Shown: in pieces, positions 1-7,150 of the stretch
Position numbering within the stretch: position 1 is the stretch's first letter
Layout: every line of letters starts with the position of its first letter
DNA from: Crocinitomicaceae bacterium
GTDB taxonomy: Bacteria; Bacteroidota; Bacteroidia; Flavobacteriales_D; Crocinitomicaceae
Direction: 5' to 3'
DNA: 9,975 bases
Assembly: GCA_015662935.1 (NCBI GenBank)
Contig: DQTF01000054.1
Location: 1-9,975 of the forward strand
Position numbers and translations under genes: made by a program
Notes under the pieces: generated by a model
Seen by the model: only the letters and a program-made list of their open reading frames with translations
What the model was told of the DNA's origin: nothing
Databases searched by the model: none

Positions 1-2153
1 GTGGTTGTGAAACCATTTGCTTGCCCACCGCAAGCTGCACAGACAGCGTGGTATATGTTGCCGTTCTTGTCGAATCGAGAAGTACCACCGTCGACGTGAT
101 CAGGACTTGTAGTATTACCACCCATAAAAGTTCCGTACTTTAATTGATTTGCATCTTGACCAAGAACAGCGATGTAAAAATTACTTCCTGTAGTTGATAA
201 TTGATAAGCATCCGAAGTAACAGGAAAACCATTGGTTGTTGAAAAAAACGCTTGGCTGTTGGATGTGTTTTGATTGAGCGTTCCTCCCCATCCAGATAAA
301 TAAATGTCATGGCAGTCCGAAATTAAAAATGCAGTAGGAGAAATTTCAACGTGCCCCGTGCTTGCTCCTAACATTGTTTTCCACTGAAGGTTGAGAAGGT
401 CAGTGGTGTATTTATGAATAAATTGACCTGAATTTGCATTCCCATAAAGACCTGCTGTTATTCCTAAATCACTTTCTGTTTGACCTAAAACATACACATT
501 ATCCTCAATATCCAACTGAACAAAATAAGTTTGATCGTATTCCGCAAGTCCAATATAAGTACCTGAAAGCATTGATCCATCAGTAGGGTTTATTCTTGCA
601 ACATATCCATCACTCAATCCGCCGGCGTAGTTCAAATCAAAACCAGCAGTGAACAAACCCGGCGATGTTGAACCTCCAGCAATGTAAACTTCTCCTGTAG
701 AAGCTAGTTGAACAGAATTACCAGTTTCGACACCTACATCACCGATAAAAGTTGCCCAATCAATCGCATTTAATGCAGTTGGCATTTTTAACAAAACTGC
801 ATCCTGTGTTCCTGAAAGCACCATCTGACCTCCACCTGAAACAGGAAAGTCAGCCGACATACTCATAGATGCAACGTAAACTGACCCAGCATTATCTAAG
901 GTGATTTCTCCACGAAACTGATCTCCGTAATTATATTTTAAGTTAGAAAAGTTTAATCCATCCGTACTTGTTCCACCAATATATGTCGATGCAAGAAGAG
1001 CAGAACCTGTAGCATTCAACCTCAAAACAAACAAATCTGTTCCCGCAGCAAAGCCTAAACCGTTGGATACAGAACTTACATTTGGTCCACCAGCGAAAGT
1101 ATTATCGAAAGATGCACCTGCCATCGGGAAATTAGAAGAAGAGGTTAAACCATAAATAAATAATTCTCCAGTAGGTGAGCAAATCATACTGTTTGGAGTT
1201 TCCGATCCATTTCCTCCAATATAGGTAGAGTATATTAACGCTGTTCCATCAGCTGTAAATTTAGTCAAACCAATATCGATGCCTCCAGCATTAAAAGTAG
1301 CATCGTATGCACCAACAGTCAAGGGATAACCGGTTGCGAAAACAACTCCTCCAGCAAACAAATTCCCAGAGGCGTCTGGAGTTGCAGACGTCCCCCAATT
1401 ATCAGCTGTAGACCCAGTAAAAGTGGAAAAAGTCAAACTAGGATCAATGACTAATTTCTCCGAATTATCATAACCTTTCGGGAAAACAAACTCAATCACA
1501 TCCTTTTTTAAAGAATAATGAACTTCCACCTCTGTTCTACCTTTGTCGTTTTCTGTCCATGCAACTGGCGTCCCTTCAATAATTTCACCGAAACGATTCT
1601 CAATGACTAACTGGCCTTTCTCGTCAATTTTTAAACTATTTTGACCTTCGTATTGAATTCTAATAACACTTGCATCAACAAGTGGAGCAACTTCAAAAGA
1701 ATATTTAAAACCTTGTTCTCCATCTAATCGAAGATCAATTCCTTCATAATAATCAAGCAATAACACATCTGAATAACTGTAAATATTCCCTTTCCAAGTA
1801 GACACATCATTCCCTAAAATGTAATTCGTATAGAATCTAGATGGTTTATTATTTTCTACTTCTCTACCCCATTTAGAATCTAAAAATGTTGACTTAATTA
1901 CATGCGCTTTATAGGTTTCAGGATGCTCATCTGGAGAGTCAGAATCATGAGAATGTCTAAAGGTCTGTTTTACATCATTCAAGAAAAACCGAAATCCATC
2001 TTTCTCAATAAGCATCTCACCCATCTGTAAATCAACCTTGTATTCTATTTTTTTATTCCACTGTCCTTCATTCGGCAATAGCCAGACATTCTGAGATTTC
2101 ACTGAAGAACCCAAAACAAGAAAAATCAGTATGAATAATTGTTTTAATGACAT
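1..2153 (-). CDS. Large secreted SBBP-repeat protein, N-terminal part (runs off the left edge)
   Basis: The minus strand is open from an ATG at 2151-2153 to the window edge, 717 codons with no stop. Residues 1-20 are a signal peptide (MSLKQLFILIFLVLGSSVKS, cleavage probably just before or after Q21). Residues about 22-240 match the DUF7948-type region that heads many Bacteroidota surface proteins: WLLPNEGQW near residue 24, then beta-rich sequence ending near KLVIDPSL. After that come loose repeats of the SBBP/beta-propeller type, with cores such as YIGGNGSE, YIGGTSTDG and DNAGSVYVAS, and closings such as SSSNFP and MSADFP. Near the edge there is HAVCAACGGQANGF, a motif typical of gliding-motility-associated large proteins. 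Such proteins usually carry a type IX secretion C-terminal domain, which would lie outside the window; that is inference. It is transcribed divergently from purF. The exact function (adhesin or cell-surface component) is unknown. The start fits because the signal peptide begins at once. Confidence 0.88.
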   Translation of the reverse strand, partial: MSLKQLFILIFLVLGSSVKSQNVWLLPNEGQWNKKIEYKVDLQMGEMLIEKDGFRFFLNDVKQTFRHSHDSDSPDEHPETYKAHVIKSTFLDSKWGREVENNKPSRFYTNYILGNDVSTWKGNIYSYSDVLLLDYYEGIDLRLDGEQGFKYSFEVAPLVDASVIRIQYEGQNSLKIDEKGQLVIENRFGEIIEGTPVAWTENDKGRTEVEVHYSLKKDVIEFVFPKGYDNSEKLVIDPSLTFSTFTGSTADNWGTSATPDASGNLFAGGVVFATGYPLTVGAYDATFNAGGIDIGLTKFTADGTALIYSTYIGGNGSETPNSMICSPTGELFIYGLTSSSNFPMAGASFDNTFAGGPNVSSVSNGLGFAAGTDLFVLRLNATGSALLASTYIGGTSTDGLNFSNLKYNYGDQFRGEITLDNAGSVYVASMSMSADFPVSGGGQMVLSGTQDAVLLKMPTALNAIDWATFIGDVGVETGNSVQLASTGEVYIAGGSTSPGLFTAGFDLNYAGGLSDGYVARINPTDGSMLSGTYIGLAEYDQTYFVQLDIEDNVYVLGQTESDLGITAGLYGNANSGQFIHKYTTDLLNLQWKTMLGASTGHVEISPTAFLISDCHDIYLSGWGGTLNQNTSNSQAFFSTTNGFPVTSDAYQLSTTGSNFYIAVLGQDANQLKYGTFMGGNTTSPDHVDGGTSRFDKNGNIYHAVCAACGGQANGFTT

Positions 2154-2183
2154 TATTTTTTTAAAAATACAACAAAATGCACA

Positions 2184-2207
2184 GGTGTCGAACCATTTGT
2201 CGACATC
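2184..2207. repeat. Inverted repeat in the leader of the secreted-protein gene
   Basis: TGTCGA (2186-2191) and TCGACA (2200-2205) are perfect complements around an 8-base spacer; one G-T and one G-C pair can extend the stem outward. It sits 31 bp upstream of the secreted-protein start codon and is G+C richer than the surrounding A/T-rich gap. It could be a protein-binding site or a hairpin in the 5' leader. There is no T-tract, so it is not an intrinsic terminator. Confidence 0.35.
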
Positions 2208-2299
2208 CTTTCATTTAAAATATACCAATCTATGCTCTATTAAGTCGTAAAATAGTTAAAATAGTTGCTTACAATTTGTTAAAAACTAACCCGATTTAA

Positions 2300-2333
2300 T
2301 TGAGTGTTAGCAGAAATATAAATTGTAAATTTG
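2300..2333 (+). promoter_or_regulatory. Bacteroidota-type promoter for the purF operon
   Basis: TAAATTTG at 2326-2333 is an exact match to the TAnnTTTG -7 box of Bacteroidota primary sigma factors. A TTG at 2300-2302 lies 23 bases upstream, at the long end of the usual spacing for the -33 element. Transcription would start near 2338, giving a leader of about 20 nt before the ATG at 2358. No Shine-Dalgarno sequence is present, as is normal in this phylum. Confidence 0.6.
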
Positions 2334-2357
2334 CACTGAATTTTATCTGTTTCTAGA

Positions 2358-4259
2358 ATGAGTGATGCTATCAAACACGAATGCGGAATTGCACTATTGC
2401 GCTTAAAACAACCTCTTCAATACTACTACGACAAATACGGAACGGCTTTTTATGGGCTCAATAAGTTGCATCTTCTCATGGAGAAACAGCACAACCGTGG
2501 GCAAGATGGTGCCGGAGTTGCCAACATTAAATTTGACATGACTCCCGGAGAAAGGTACATTTCTAGGTTCAGATCGGTGAGTGATAAACCTATTCAAGAA
2601 ATTTTTGACCACATCAACGGTCGATTTCAAGCAATTCAAGAAGAAAATCCAGAATTACTGAAGGACGTTGATTACCTAAAGAAAAACGCTGGATTTACTG
2701 GAGAATTATTCTTGGGACATCTTCGCTATGGAACTTTTGGCAAAAATGCCATTGAAAATTGTCATCCTTTCTTGCGACAAAACAACTGGATTACAAGAAA
2801 TTTAGTAGTTGCAGGAAACTTCAATTTGACAAACGTGGACGAATTATTTGACGTTCTCTTACACGTTGGACAACATCCAAAAGAGATGTCTGATACCGTT
2901 ACTGTGTTAGAAAAAGTGGGTCATTATTTAGACATGGAGAATGATGAATTGTATAATTCTCTGAAACCTCAAGGTTATTCTAACACCGAAGTTTATGAGA
3001 AAATTGCACAGAATATTGACATCGAAAAAATTCTAAAAAACGCATCGGAAGATTGGGACGGAGGTTATGCAATGGCTGGACTTTTCGGTCACGGGGATGC
3101 TTTTGTTTTAAGAGACCCTGCGGGAATTAGACCTGCATTCTTCTATGAAGATGATGAAATAGTTGTCGTTGCATCTGAACGACCGGTGATTCAAACAGCG
3201 TTTAATTTAAAAGCTGACCAAATTCAAGAGTTGCAACCTGGACATGCATTGATTGTCAAAAAAGACGGTCGAGTGACAGAAACCTTGATTAATCAACCTA
3301 CGAAAGTTGCCAAATGTTCTTTCGAACGCATTTATTTCTCAAGAGGAAGTGATATTGACATCTACAACGAAAGAAAACAGTTAGGTAAAAACATCGTTCC
3401 TCAGATTTTAGAAACGATAGGTCATGATTTAAAAAATTCTGTATTCTCATTCATTCCAAATACAGCAGAAGTTTCTTACTTCGGAATGATCAAAGAATTG
3501 GAAGATTATCTGAATGAAGAAAAAATCAAGCAAATCACGGCTTTAGGAACTAATCCAAAGCAACAAGATATACGCGATATTCTTTTGCAAAGAGCAAGAG
3601 TCGAGAAAATTGCAGTGAAAGATGCAAAACTGAGAACGTTTATCACTCAAGATGATTCTCGCGATGATTTGGTGGCACATATTTACGACATTACTTATGG
3701 AAGTGTTATTCCTCACACTGATAATTTGGTGATTATTGATGACAGTATCGTTCGTGGTACAACCTTGAAACAATCGATTTTGAGAATTCTCGATCGACTA
3801 GATCCAAAGAAAATAGTGGTTGTTTCTTCTGCTCCGCAAATTCGCTATCCTGATTGCTACGGAATAGACATGGCAAAAATGGGTGACTTTATAGCATTCT
3901 CCGCAACCATTGCTTTGCTAAAAGACAGAGGTATGGAACAAGTAATTGAAGATGTTTATTTGAAATGCAAAGCACAAGAAAACTTGCCGAAAGAACAGAT
4001 TAAGAACTACGTGCAGGAGATATATGCTCCTTTCTCCGATGATGAAGTTTCTGTGAAAATCAGTGAGTTACTAACCCCTTCAACCATCAATACACCGGTA
4101 GAAATTATTTACCAAACAGTAGAAAATTTACACAAAGCTTGCCCGAATAACACGGGAGATTGGTATTTTACAGGAAATTATCCAACTCCAGGCGGAAATA
4201 AGGTCGTAAATAAGGCATTTATTAACTGGAAAGAAGGAAGTAATAAACGAGCTTACTAA
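2358..4259 (+). CDS. purF: PurF-like amidophosphoribosyltransferase, long Bacteroidota form
   Basis: A class II glutamine amidotransferase domain is fused to a type I phosphoribosyltransferase domain. PurF transfers glutamine ammonia to PRPP to make 5-phosphoribosylamine, the first committed step of purine synthesis. The probable N-terminal nucleophile is Cys9 (HECGIAL), implying removal of an 8-residue propeptide. Other glutaminase motifs are HNRGQDGAG (45-53), GHLRYGTFG (120-128), NCHPF (134-138), RDPAGIRPA (252-260) and ASERPV (272-277). The PRTase part has CSFERIYFSRGSDID (320-334) and the PRPP loop VIIDDSIVRGTTL (458-470). At 633 aa it is well above the roughly 470-510 aa of classical PurF. 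The usual HNGN motif reads AGNFNLTN (152-159), and the C-terminal CxxC of iron-sulphur PurFs is absent: YFTGNYPT (603-610) follows D-W. It could be the main PurF or a diverged paralogue. First gene of a three-gene operon. Confidence 0.88.
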   Translation: MSDAIKHECGIALLRLKQPLQYYYDKYGTAFYGLNKLHLLMEKQHNRGQDGAGVANIKFDMTPGERYISRFRSVSDKPIQEIFDHINGRFQAIQEENPELLKDVDYLKKNAGFTGELFLGHLRYGTFGKNAIENCHPFLRQNNWITRNLVVAGNFNLTNVDELFDVLLHVGQHPKEMSDTVTVLEKVGHYLDMENDELYNSLKPQGYSNTEVYEKIAQNIDIEKILKNASEDWDGGYAMAGLFGHGDAFVLRDPAGIRPAFFYEDDEIVVVASERPVIQTAFNLKADQIQELQPGHALIVKKDGRVTETLINQPTKVAKCSFERIYFSRGSDIDIYNERKQLGKNIVPQILETIGHDLKNSVFSFIPNTAEVSYFGMIKELEDYLNEEKIKQITALGTNPKQQDIRDILLQRARVEKIAVKDAKLRTFITQDDSRDDLVAHIYDITYGSVIPHTDNLVIIDDSIVRGTTLKQSILRILDRLDPKKIVVVSSAPQIRYPDCYGIDMAKMGDFIAFSATIALLKDRGMEQVIEDVYLKCKAQENLPKEQIKNYVQEIYAPFSDDEVSVKISELLTPSTINTPVEIIYQTVENLHKACPNNTGDWYFTGNYPTPGGNKVVNKAFINWKEGSNKRAY

Positions 4260-4265
4260 CTCAAA

Positions 4266-5165
4266 ATGAACAAACGAACTGCACTCATATTTTATGTCAT
4301 TAGTGCATATATCGTACTCCAATTTGCTTGGTGGGGCTATCATTTGATTGAGTTAACGCAAGAGGTTTCGGTAGAATCTGAACAAGTCGCGAAACGTGTG
4401 CGAATGATTATCGGAGAAGGTTCCGTTTTTCTCTTGCTTATTCTTATCGGTGTCTGGCAAATCAAACGCTCAATTAAAAAAGATTTAAAATTATCGGAGA
4501 ATCAAAACAACTTCTTGCTTTCGGTGACGCATGAATTGAAAACACCACTCGCATCGAATAAATTGTACATTCAAACGATACAGAAAAGAGAATTGAGTAA
4601 GGAGCAACAGAATGAATTATTATCCAAAGCCGTTGAAGAAAATACGCGTTTGGAATACATGATTGATAATATTCTGAATGCGTCAAGAATTGAAAACAAT
4701 GCGTTGGTTTTAGAAAAAGAAAAATTTGACTTAAACCGACTCATTGAGAATGTTTTGAAGCGTTTCGAATTGTTTGCCAACTCGAAAACAACATCGCAAG
4801 ACACTAACAATCAATTGTTTATCACTGCTGACAAATTCTCCATTGAGACTATTTTAAACAACCTTTTGGAGAATGCGATTAAATATTCTCCCGAGAACAC
4901 AGAAATTATTCTCTATTCAAAAACGGAGAATAATACCATCATTTTCGGCGTCAAAGATCAAGGAATTGGCATTTCAAAAAAAGACAAGTTATCCATTTTC
5001 ACTAAATTCTACCGAGTCGGAAACGAAGAAGTGAGAACGCAAAAAGGAACGGGACTGGGGTTGTTTATTGTTGCCCAATTAGTCAGAATGCACAACGCTA
5101 AAATTGCTTGTTTGGACAATCAACCCAAGGGCACCAACTTTCAAATTACATTTCAAAATGACTAA
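4266..5165 (+). CDS. Two-TM sensor histidine kinase
   Basis: A compact inner-membrane sensor kinase of 299 aa. Two hydrophobic segments (about 6-24 and 52-66) flank a short outer loop of roughly 27 residues, too small for a classical periplasmic sensor domain. The cytoplasmic part has a HisKA dimerisation/phosphoacceptor domain with the H-box SVTHELKTP (86-94, phospho-acceptor His89). A HATPase domain follows, with N-box NNLLENAIKYSP (198-209), G1 DQGIGIS (231-237), F-box FTKFYRV (245-251) and G2 GTGLGLFIV (261-269), so all catalytic elements are present. No PAS or HAMP domain is evident. No response regulator gene lies in the window, so its partner is unknown. The ATG is 6 bp after the purF stop, and the last 8 bp overlap gpmI, so the three genes are probably co-transcribed and the last two translationally coupled. 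The stimulus cannot be read from the sequence. Confidence 0.92.
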   Translation: MNKRTALIFYVISAYIVLQFAWWGYHLIELTQEVSVESEQVAKRVRMIIGEGSVFLLLILIGVWQIKRSIKKDLKLSENQNNFLLSVTHELKTPLASNKLYIQTIQKRELSKEQQNELLSKAVEENTRLEYMIDNILNASRIENNALVLEKEKFDLNRLIENVLKRFELFANSKTTSQDTNNQLFITADKFSIETILNNLLENAIKYSPENTEIILYSKTENNTIIFGVKDQGIGISKKDKLSIFTKFYRVGNEEVRTQKGTGLGLFIVAQLVRMHNAKIACLDNQPKGTNFQITFQND

Positions 5166-6675
5166 AAATATAGGATTAATCATACTCGACGGCTGGGGCA
5201 TTGGCGACCAATCAAAATCGGATGCTATTTACAATTCTAACACACCATTTATGGATTCTTTGTTGGAGAATTACCCCAACGCAACCCTGGGAACGAGTGG
5301 AGAAAACGTTGGTTTACCCGACGGTCAAATGGGAAATTCTGAAGTCGGTCATTTAAACATCGGCGCGGGAAGAATTGTCTATCAAGAACTGACGAGAATC
5401 AATAAATCCATTCGAGAAGGAGATTTTTTTGAGAATGCTGTCTTAAAAAGTGCTTTTGAGAAAGCGCAGAATGACGGTGTTGATTTGCATTTATTTGGAT
5501 TGGTTTCCAAAGGCGGTGTGCACAGTTCTCAAGAACATTTGTACGCACTTTGCGAAATGGCAGGTCGCTATAGCATTGAGAATGTCCTCATTCATGCCTT
5601 TACCGATGGTCGTGATTGCGATCCAAAAAGCGGATTGGGATTCATCCAAGAATTGGAAGCAAAAATTGCTGGAACGAATATGAAAATAGCAACGGTTACT
5701 GGTCGTTATTTTGCGATGGACAGAGATAATCGTTGGGAACGCATCAAAAAAGCGTACGATGTGATGGTGAATGGTGAAGGAGAGAAATTCAATTCTGCAT
5801 CGGAAGCAATAACCTCATCTTATAAGAATAATATCACTGATGAGTTCATTGAACCTGCCAAAATTGGCGACACCAACAACGTGAAAGACGGCGATGTTGC
5901 CATCTGTTTTAACTTCAGAACGGACCGACCAAGAGAGATTTCCATTGCTCTAACTCAGAAAGACTTGCACGAGTTTAATATGCACAAGTTAAATCTTGCG
6001 TACTTCACCATGACCAGTTACGACAGTGCTTTCGAGAATGTAAGTGTGATTTTTAAAAAGGACAACCTCGTAAAAACCTTGGGAGAAGTTCTCGCAGATA
6101 ATGGTAAAACACAAGTCAGAATTGCCGAGACAGAAAAATATCCGCACGTCACATTTTTCTTCAGTGGTGGTCGTGAAAAAGAGTTTAAAAATGAAAGAAG
6201 ATTGCTGGTTAATTCTCCGAAAGTGGCAACCTATGATTTACAACCTGAGATGAGTGCTCCAGAGGTTAGAGATAGAATTGTTGCGGACATTCGCACCAAC
6301 CAACCGAATTTCATTTGCCTCAACTTTGCCAATCCAGACATGGTTGGGCACACAGGGATTTATTCTGCGATTCAAAAAGCGGTGGAAACCGTTGATGGTT
6401 GCCTAAAAGATGTCGTAACAGCAGGTTTGGAGAATGGATATGAGTTCATTGTCATTGCTGACCATGGAAACGCAGACTATGCGATTAACCCTGATGGAAG
6501 CCCTAACACGGCACATTCGTTGAATCCAGTTCCAGTTGTTTTGGTGACCAATGACAAAAATGCAAAAATCAAAGATGGAATTTTGGCAGATATTGCTCCG
6601 ACTATTTTGGGGAGGTTGAGAGTTGAGGTGCCGGAAGAGATGAGTGGGGAGGGTTTAATGAAAAGTGAAGAATGA
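5158..6675 (+). CDS. gpmI: 2,3-bisphosphoglycerate-independent phosphoglycerate mutase
   Basis: Interconverts 3- and 2-phosphoglycerate in cytosolic glycolysis and gluconeogenesis, using two metal ions (usually Mn2+) and a phosphoserine intermediate. It is an alkaline-phosphatase-superfamily enzyme of 505 aa, the normal length. Visible active-site residues are Asp11 in LDGWG, the nucleophile Ser61 in GNSEVGHLNIGAGR, His122 in GGVHS, the FTDGRD block (148-153), Arg183 in TGRYFAMDRD, NFRTDR (252-257), Lys327 in ETEKYPHVTFFF, Asp394 and His398 in ANPDMVGHTG, Asp435-His436 in ADHGNAD and His453 in NTAHS. The start at 5158 is chosen because MTKNIGLIILDGWG is the family N-terminus. A further 18 in-frame codons upstream (from 5104) lie inside the kinase gene and do not resemble the family. 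It overlaps the kinase gene by 8 bp. The last residues, MKSEE, are encoded by a 14-bp unit that is tandemly duplicated across the stop codon. Confidence 0.97.
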   Translation: MTKNIGLIILDGWGIGDQSKSDAIYNSNTPFMDSLLENYPNATLGTSGENVGLPDGQMGNSEVGHLNIGAGRIVYQELTRINKSIREGDFFENAVLKSAFEKAQNDGVDLHLFGLVSKGGVHSSQEHLYALCEMAGRYSIENVLIHAFTDGRDCDPKSGLGFIQELEAKIAGTNMKIATVTGRYFAMDRDNRWERIKKAYDVMVNGEGEKFNSASEAITSSYKNNITDEFIEPAKIGDTNNVKDGDVAICFNFRTDRPREISIALTQKDLHEFNMHKLNLAYFTMTSYDSAFENVSVIFKKDNLVKTLGEVLADNGKTQVRIAETEKYPHVTFFFSGGREKEFKNERRLLVNSPKVATYDLQPEMSAPEVRDRIVADIRTNQPNFICLNFANPDMVGHTGIYSAIQKAVETVDGCLKDVVTAGLENGYEFIVIADHGNADYAINPDGSPNTAHSLNPVPVVLVTNDKNAKIKDGILADIAPTILGRLRVEVPEEMSGEGLMKSEE

Positions 6676-6685
6676 AAAGTGAAGA
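6658..6685 (+). repeat. 14-bp tandem duplication across the gpmI stop codon
   Basis: ATGAAAAGTGAAGA occurs at 6658-6671 and again, head to tail, at 6672-6685. The gpmI TGA stop (6673-6675) lies at the start of the second copy, so the first copy encodes the terminal M-K-S-E-E. Similar purine-rich short repeats (GAAGAATGAAAAGTG type) are common in Bacteroidota intergenic DNA; that remark is from memory, not from a search. Confidence 0.7.
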
Positions 6686-6690
6686 ATTTG

Positions 6691-6738
6691 GGGTTCTTGC
6701 TTCGGAACAAGCCCTTACTTTAAACGTTGGTTTTTTTT
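6691..6738 (+). terminator. Possible weak terminator after gpmI
   Basis: GGG (6691-6693) plus CTTG (6696-6699) can pair with CAAG plus CCC (6708-6714) around an 8-base loop with a two-base bulge. A run of eight T starts at 6731, about 16 bases after the hairpin, with only a 4-bp AAAC/GTTT stem directly before it. The spacing is poor for a standard intrinsic terminator, so the end of the purF-gpmI operon is only tentatively placed here. Confidence 0.3.
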
Positions 6739-6820
6739 GTTTATATCGTCCAAGATTAATAGTGCTATCAAAGCGCATTAACAAATTAATCGAATACCTT
6801 TCAAGTTGAATTTACGATAA

Positions 6821-6951
6821 GAATTAAAAGCTGTTTGAGGAGGAACGACGAGTTCTTTTAATTCAAGAAAAGAAACTTAGAAAGGTCGATTTGTTTGTAC
6901 AGCGCAAAAGCAGTTTTTGTTTACTTTTTTCTGCTTTGGAAAAAAAGTAAA
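6821..6951. repeat. Two inverted repeats, probably one dispersed intergenic repeat element
   Basis: GAATTAAAAG (6821-6830) and CTTTTAATTC (6855-6864) are perfect 10-bp complements around a 24-base G-rich loop. Downstream, TTTACTTTTTT (6920-6930) and AAAAAAGTAAA (6941-6951) are perfect 11-bp complements around a 10-base loop. AAAGCAG (6907-6913) and CTGCTTT (6931-6937) offer a competing pairing. There is no plausible ORF. The pattern resembles a palindromic intergenic repeat that I recall from other Bacteroidota genomes; copy number in this genome cannot be judged from one window. The second hairpin could also act as a bidirectional terminator. Confidence 0.5.
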
Positions 6952-6992
6952 AAACTATTCAATGAAAAACAATGCTAACCAATTTATCTTCC

Positions 6993-7000
6993 TACATTTG
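6993..7000 (+). promoter_or_regulatory. -7 box upstream of the tandem leader modules
   Basis: TACATTTG is an exact match to the Bacteroidota -7 consensus TAnnTTTG. I see no good TTG at the -33 position, so the promoter is only half supported. Transcription would begin at about 7004-7007, almost on the first leader-ORF ATG (7005); if so, that ORF is leaderless or starts at a later in-frame ATG (7029 or 7044). No equally good box lies between here and 7310, so the YitT gene may depend on this promoter and on read-through of two terminators. Confidence 0.45.
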
Positions 7001-7004
7001 TTCC

Positions 7005-7073
7005 ATGAATACGAATACACAAAAACATATGTTTAATTGTTACATGCCATGGAAGCAGTTCCAGAGAACATAG
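7005..7073 (+). CDS. Putative leader peptide 1 (22 aa)
   Basis: A short ORF from ATG 7005 to TAG 7071-7073. The peptide reads MNTNTQKHMF, then NCYMPWKQFQRT; later in-frame ATGs at 7029 and 7044 would give 14 or 9 residues. It is not a known leader to me and has no run of a single amino acid such as marks classical biosynthetic attenuators. The case for translation is context only. The ORF follows a -7 box and is followed 27 nt later by an intrinsic terminator. Its last codons (bases 7063-7069, AGAGAAC) are complementary to bases 7104-7110, which overlap the terminator's 5' arm. A small hairpin, TGGAA/TTCCA with loop GCAG (7050-7063), lies inside it. It shares K-H-M-x-x-C with the second short ORF. 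It could instead be untranslated RNA. Confidence 0.4.
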   Translation: MNTNTQKHMFNCYMPWKQFQRT

Positions 7074-7110
7074 TGTATGAATATTTGACAATATTTAGCT
7101 AGCGTTCTCT
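7063..7110 (+). promoter_or_regulatory. Candidate antiterminator pairing of module 1
   Basis: AGAGAAC (7063-7069) is a perfect 7-bp complement of GTTCTCT (7104-7110). The latter shares GTTC (7104-7107) with the 5' arm of the downstream terminator, so the two structures exclude each other. The upstream strand lies in the last codons of the short ORF, where a ribosome reaching the stop codon would mask it and let the terminator form. A ribosome stalled earlier would leave it free. This is inference from base pairing only; a 7-bp match could arise by chance. Confidence 0.4.
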
Positions 7111-7133
7111 TAATAGATGAACGCTTTTTTTTT
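7101..7133 (+). terminator. Intrinsic terminator of module 1
   Basis: AGCGTTC (7101-7107) pairs perfectly with GAACGCT (7119-7125) around an 11-base loop, followed at once by nine T (7125-7133). This is a textbook intrinsic terminator. It lies 27 nt after leader ORF 1 and 177 nt before the YitT start codon, with no normal-sized gene directly upstream. It therefore ends either a short RNA of about 130 nt or an attenuated leader of the YitT transcript. Confidence 0.8.
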
Positions 7134-7150
7134 GACTTAAATTTTAACTG

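Noticed and set aside
2403..5000. Several 70-80 codon minus-strand frames inside purF and the kinase gene
   Set aside because: They are shadows of strongly supported plus-strand genes and have no recognisable motifs.
5104..5157. 18-codon N-terminal extension of gpmI from an upstream ATG
   Set aside because: It lies within the kinase gene, has no similarity to the family, and the known GpmI N-terminus begins at MTKNIGLIILDGWG (5158).
5450..5683. 77-codon plus-strand frame inside gpmI
   Set aside because: It overlaps the conserved catalytic region of gpmI in another frame and has no domain.
6602..6784. 60-codon minus-strand frame
   Set aside because: It is antisense to the gpmI 3' end and the repeat-rich DNA beyond it; the peptide looks like translated low-complexity repeat and has no domain.
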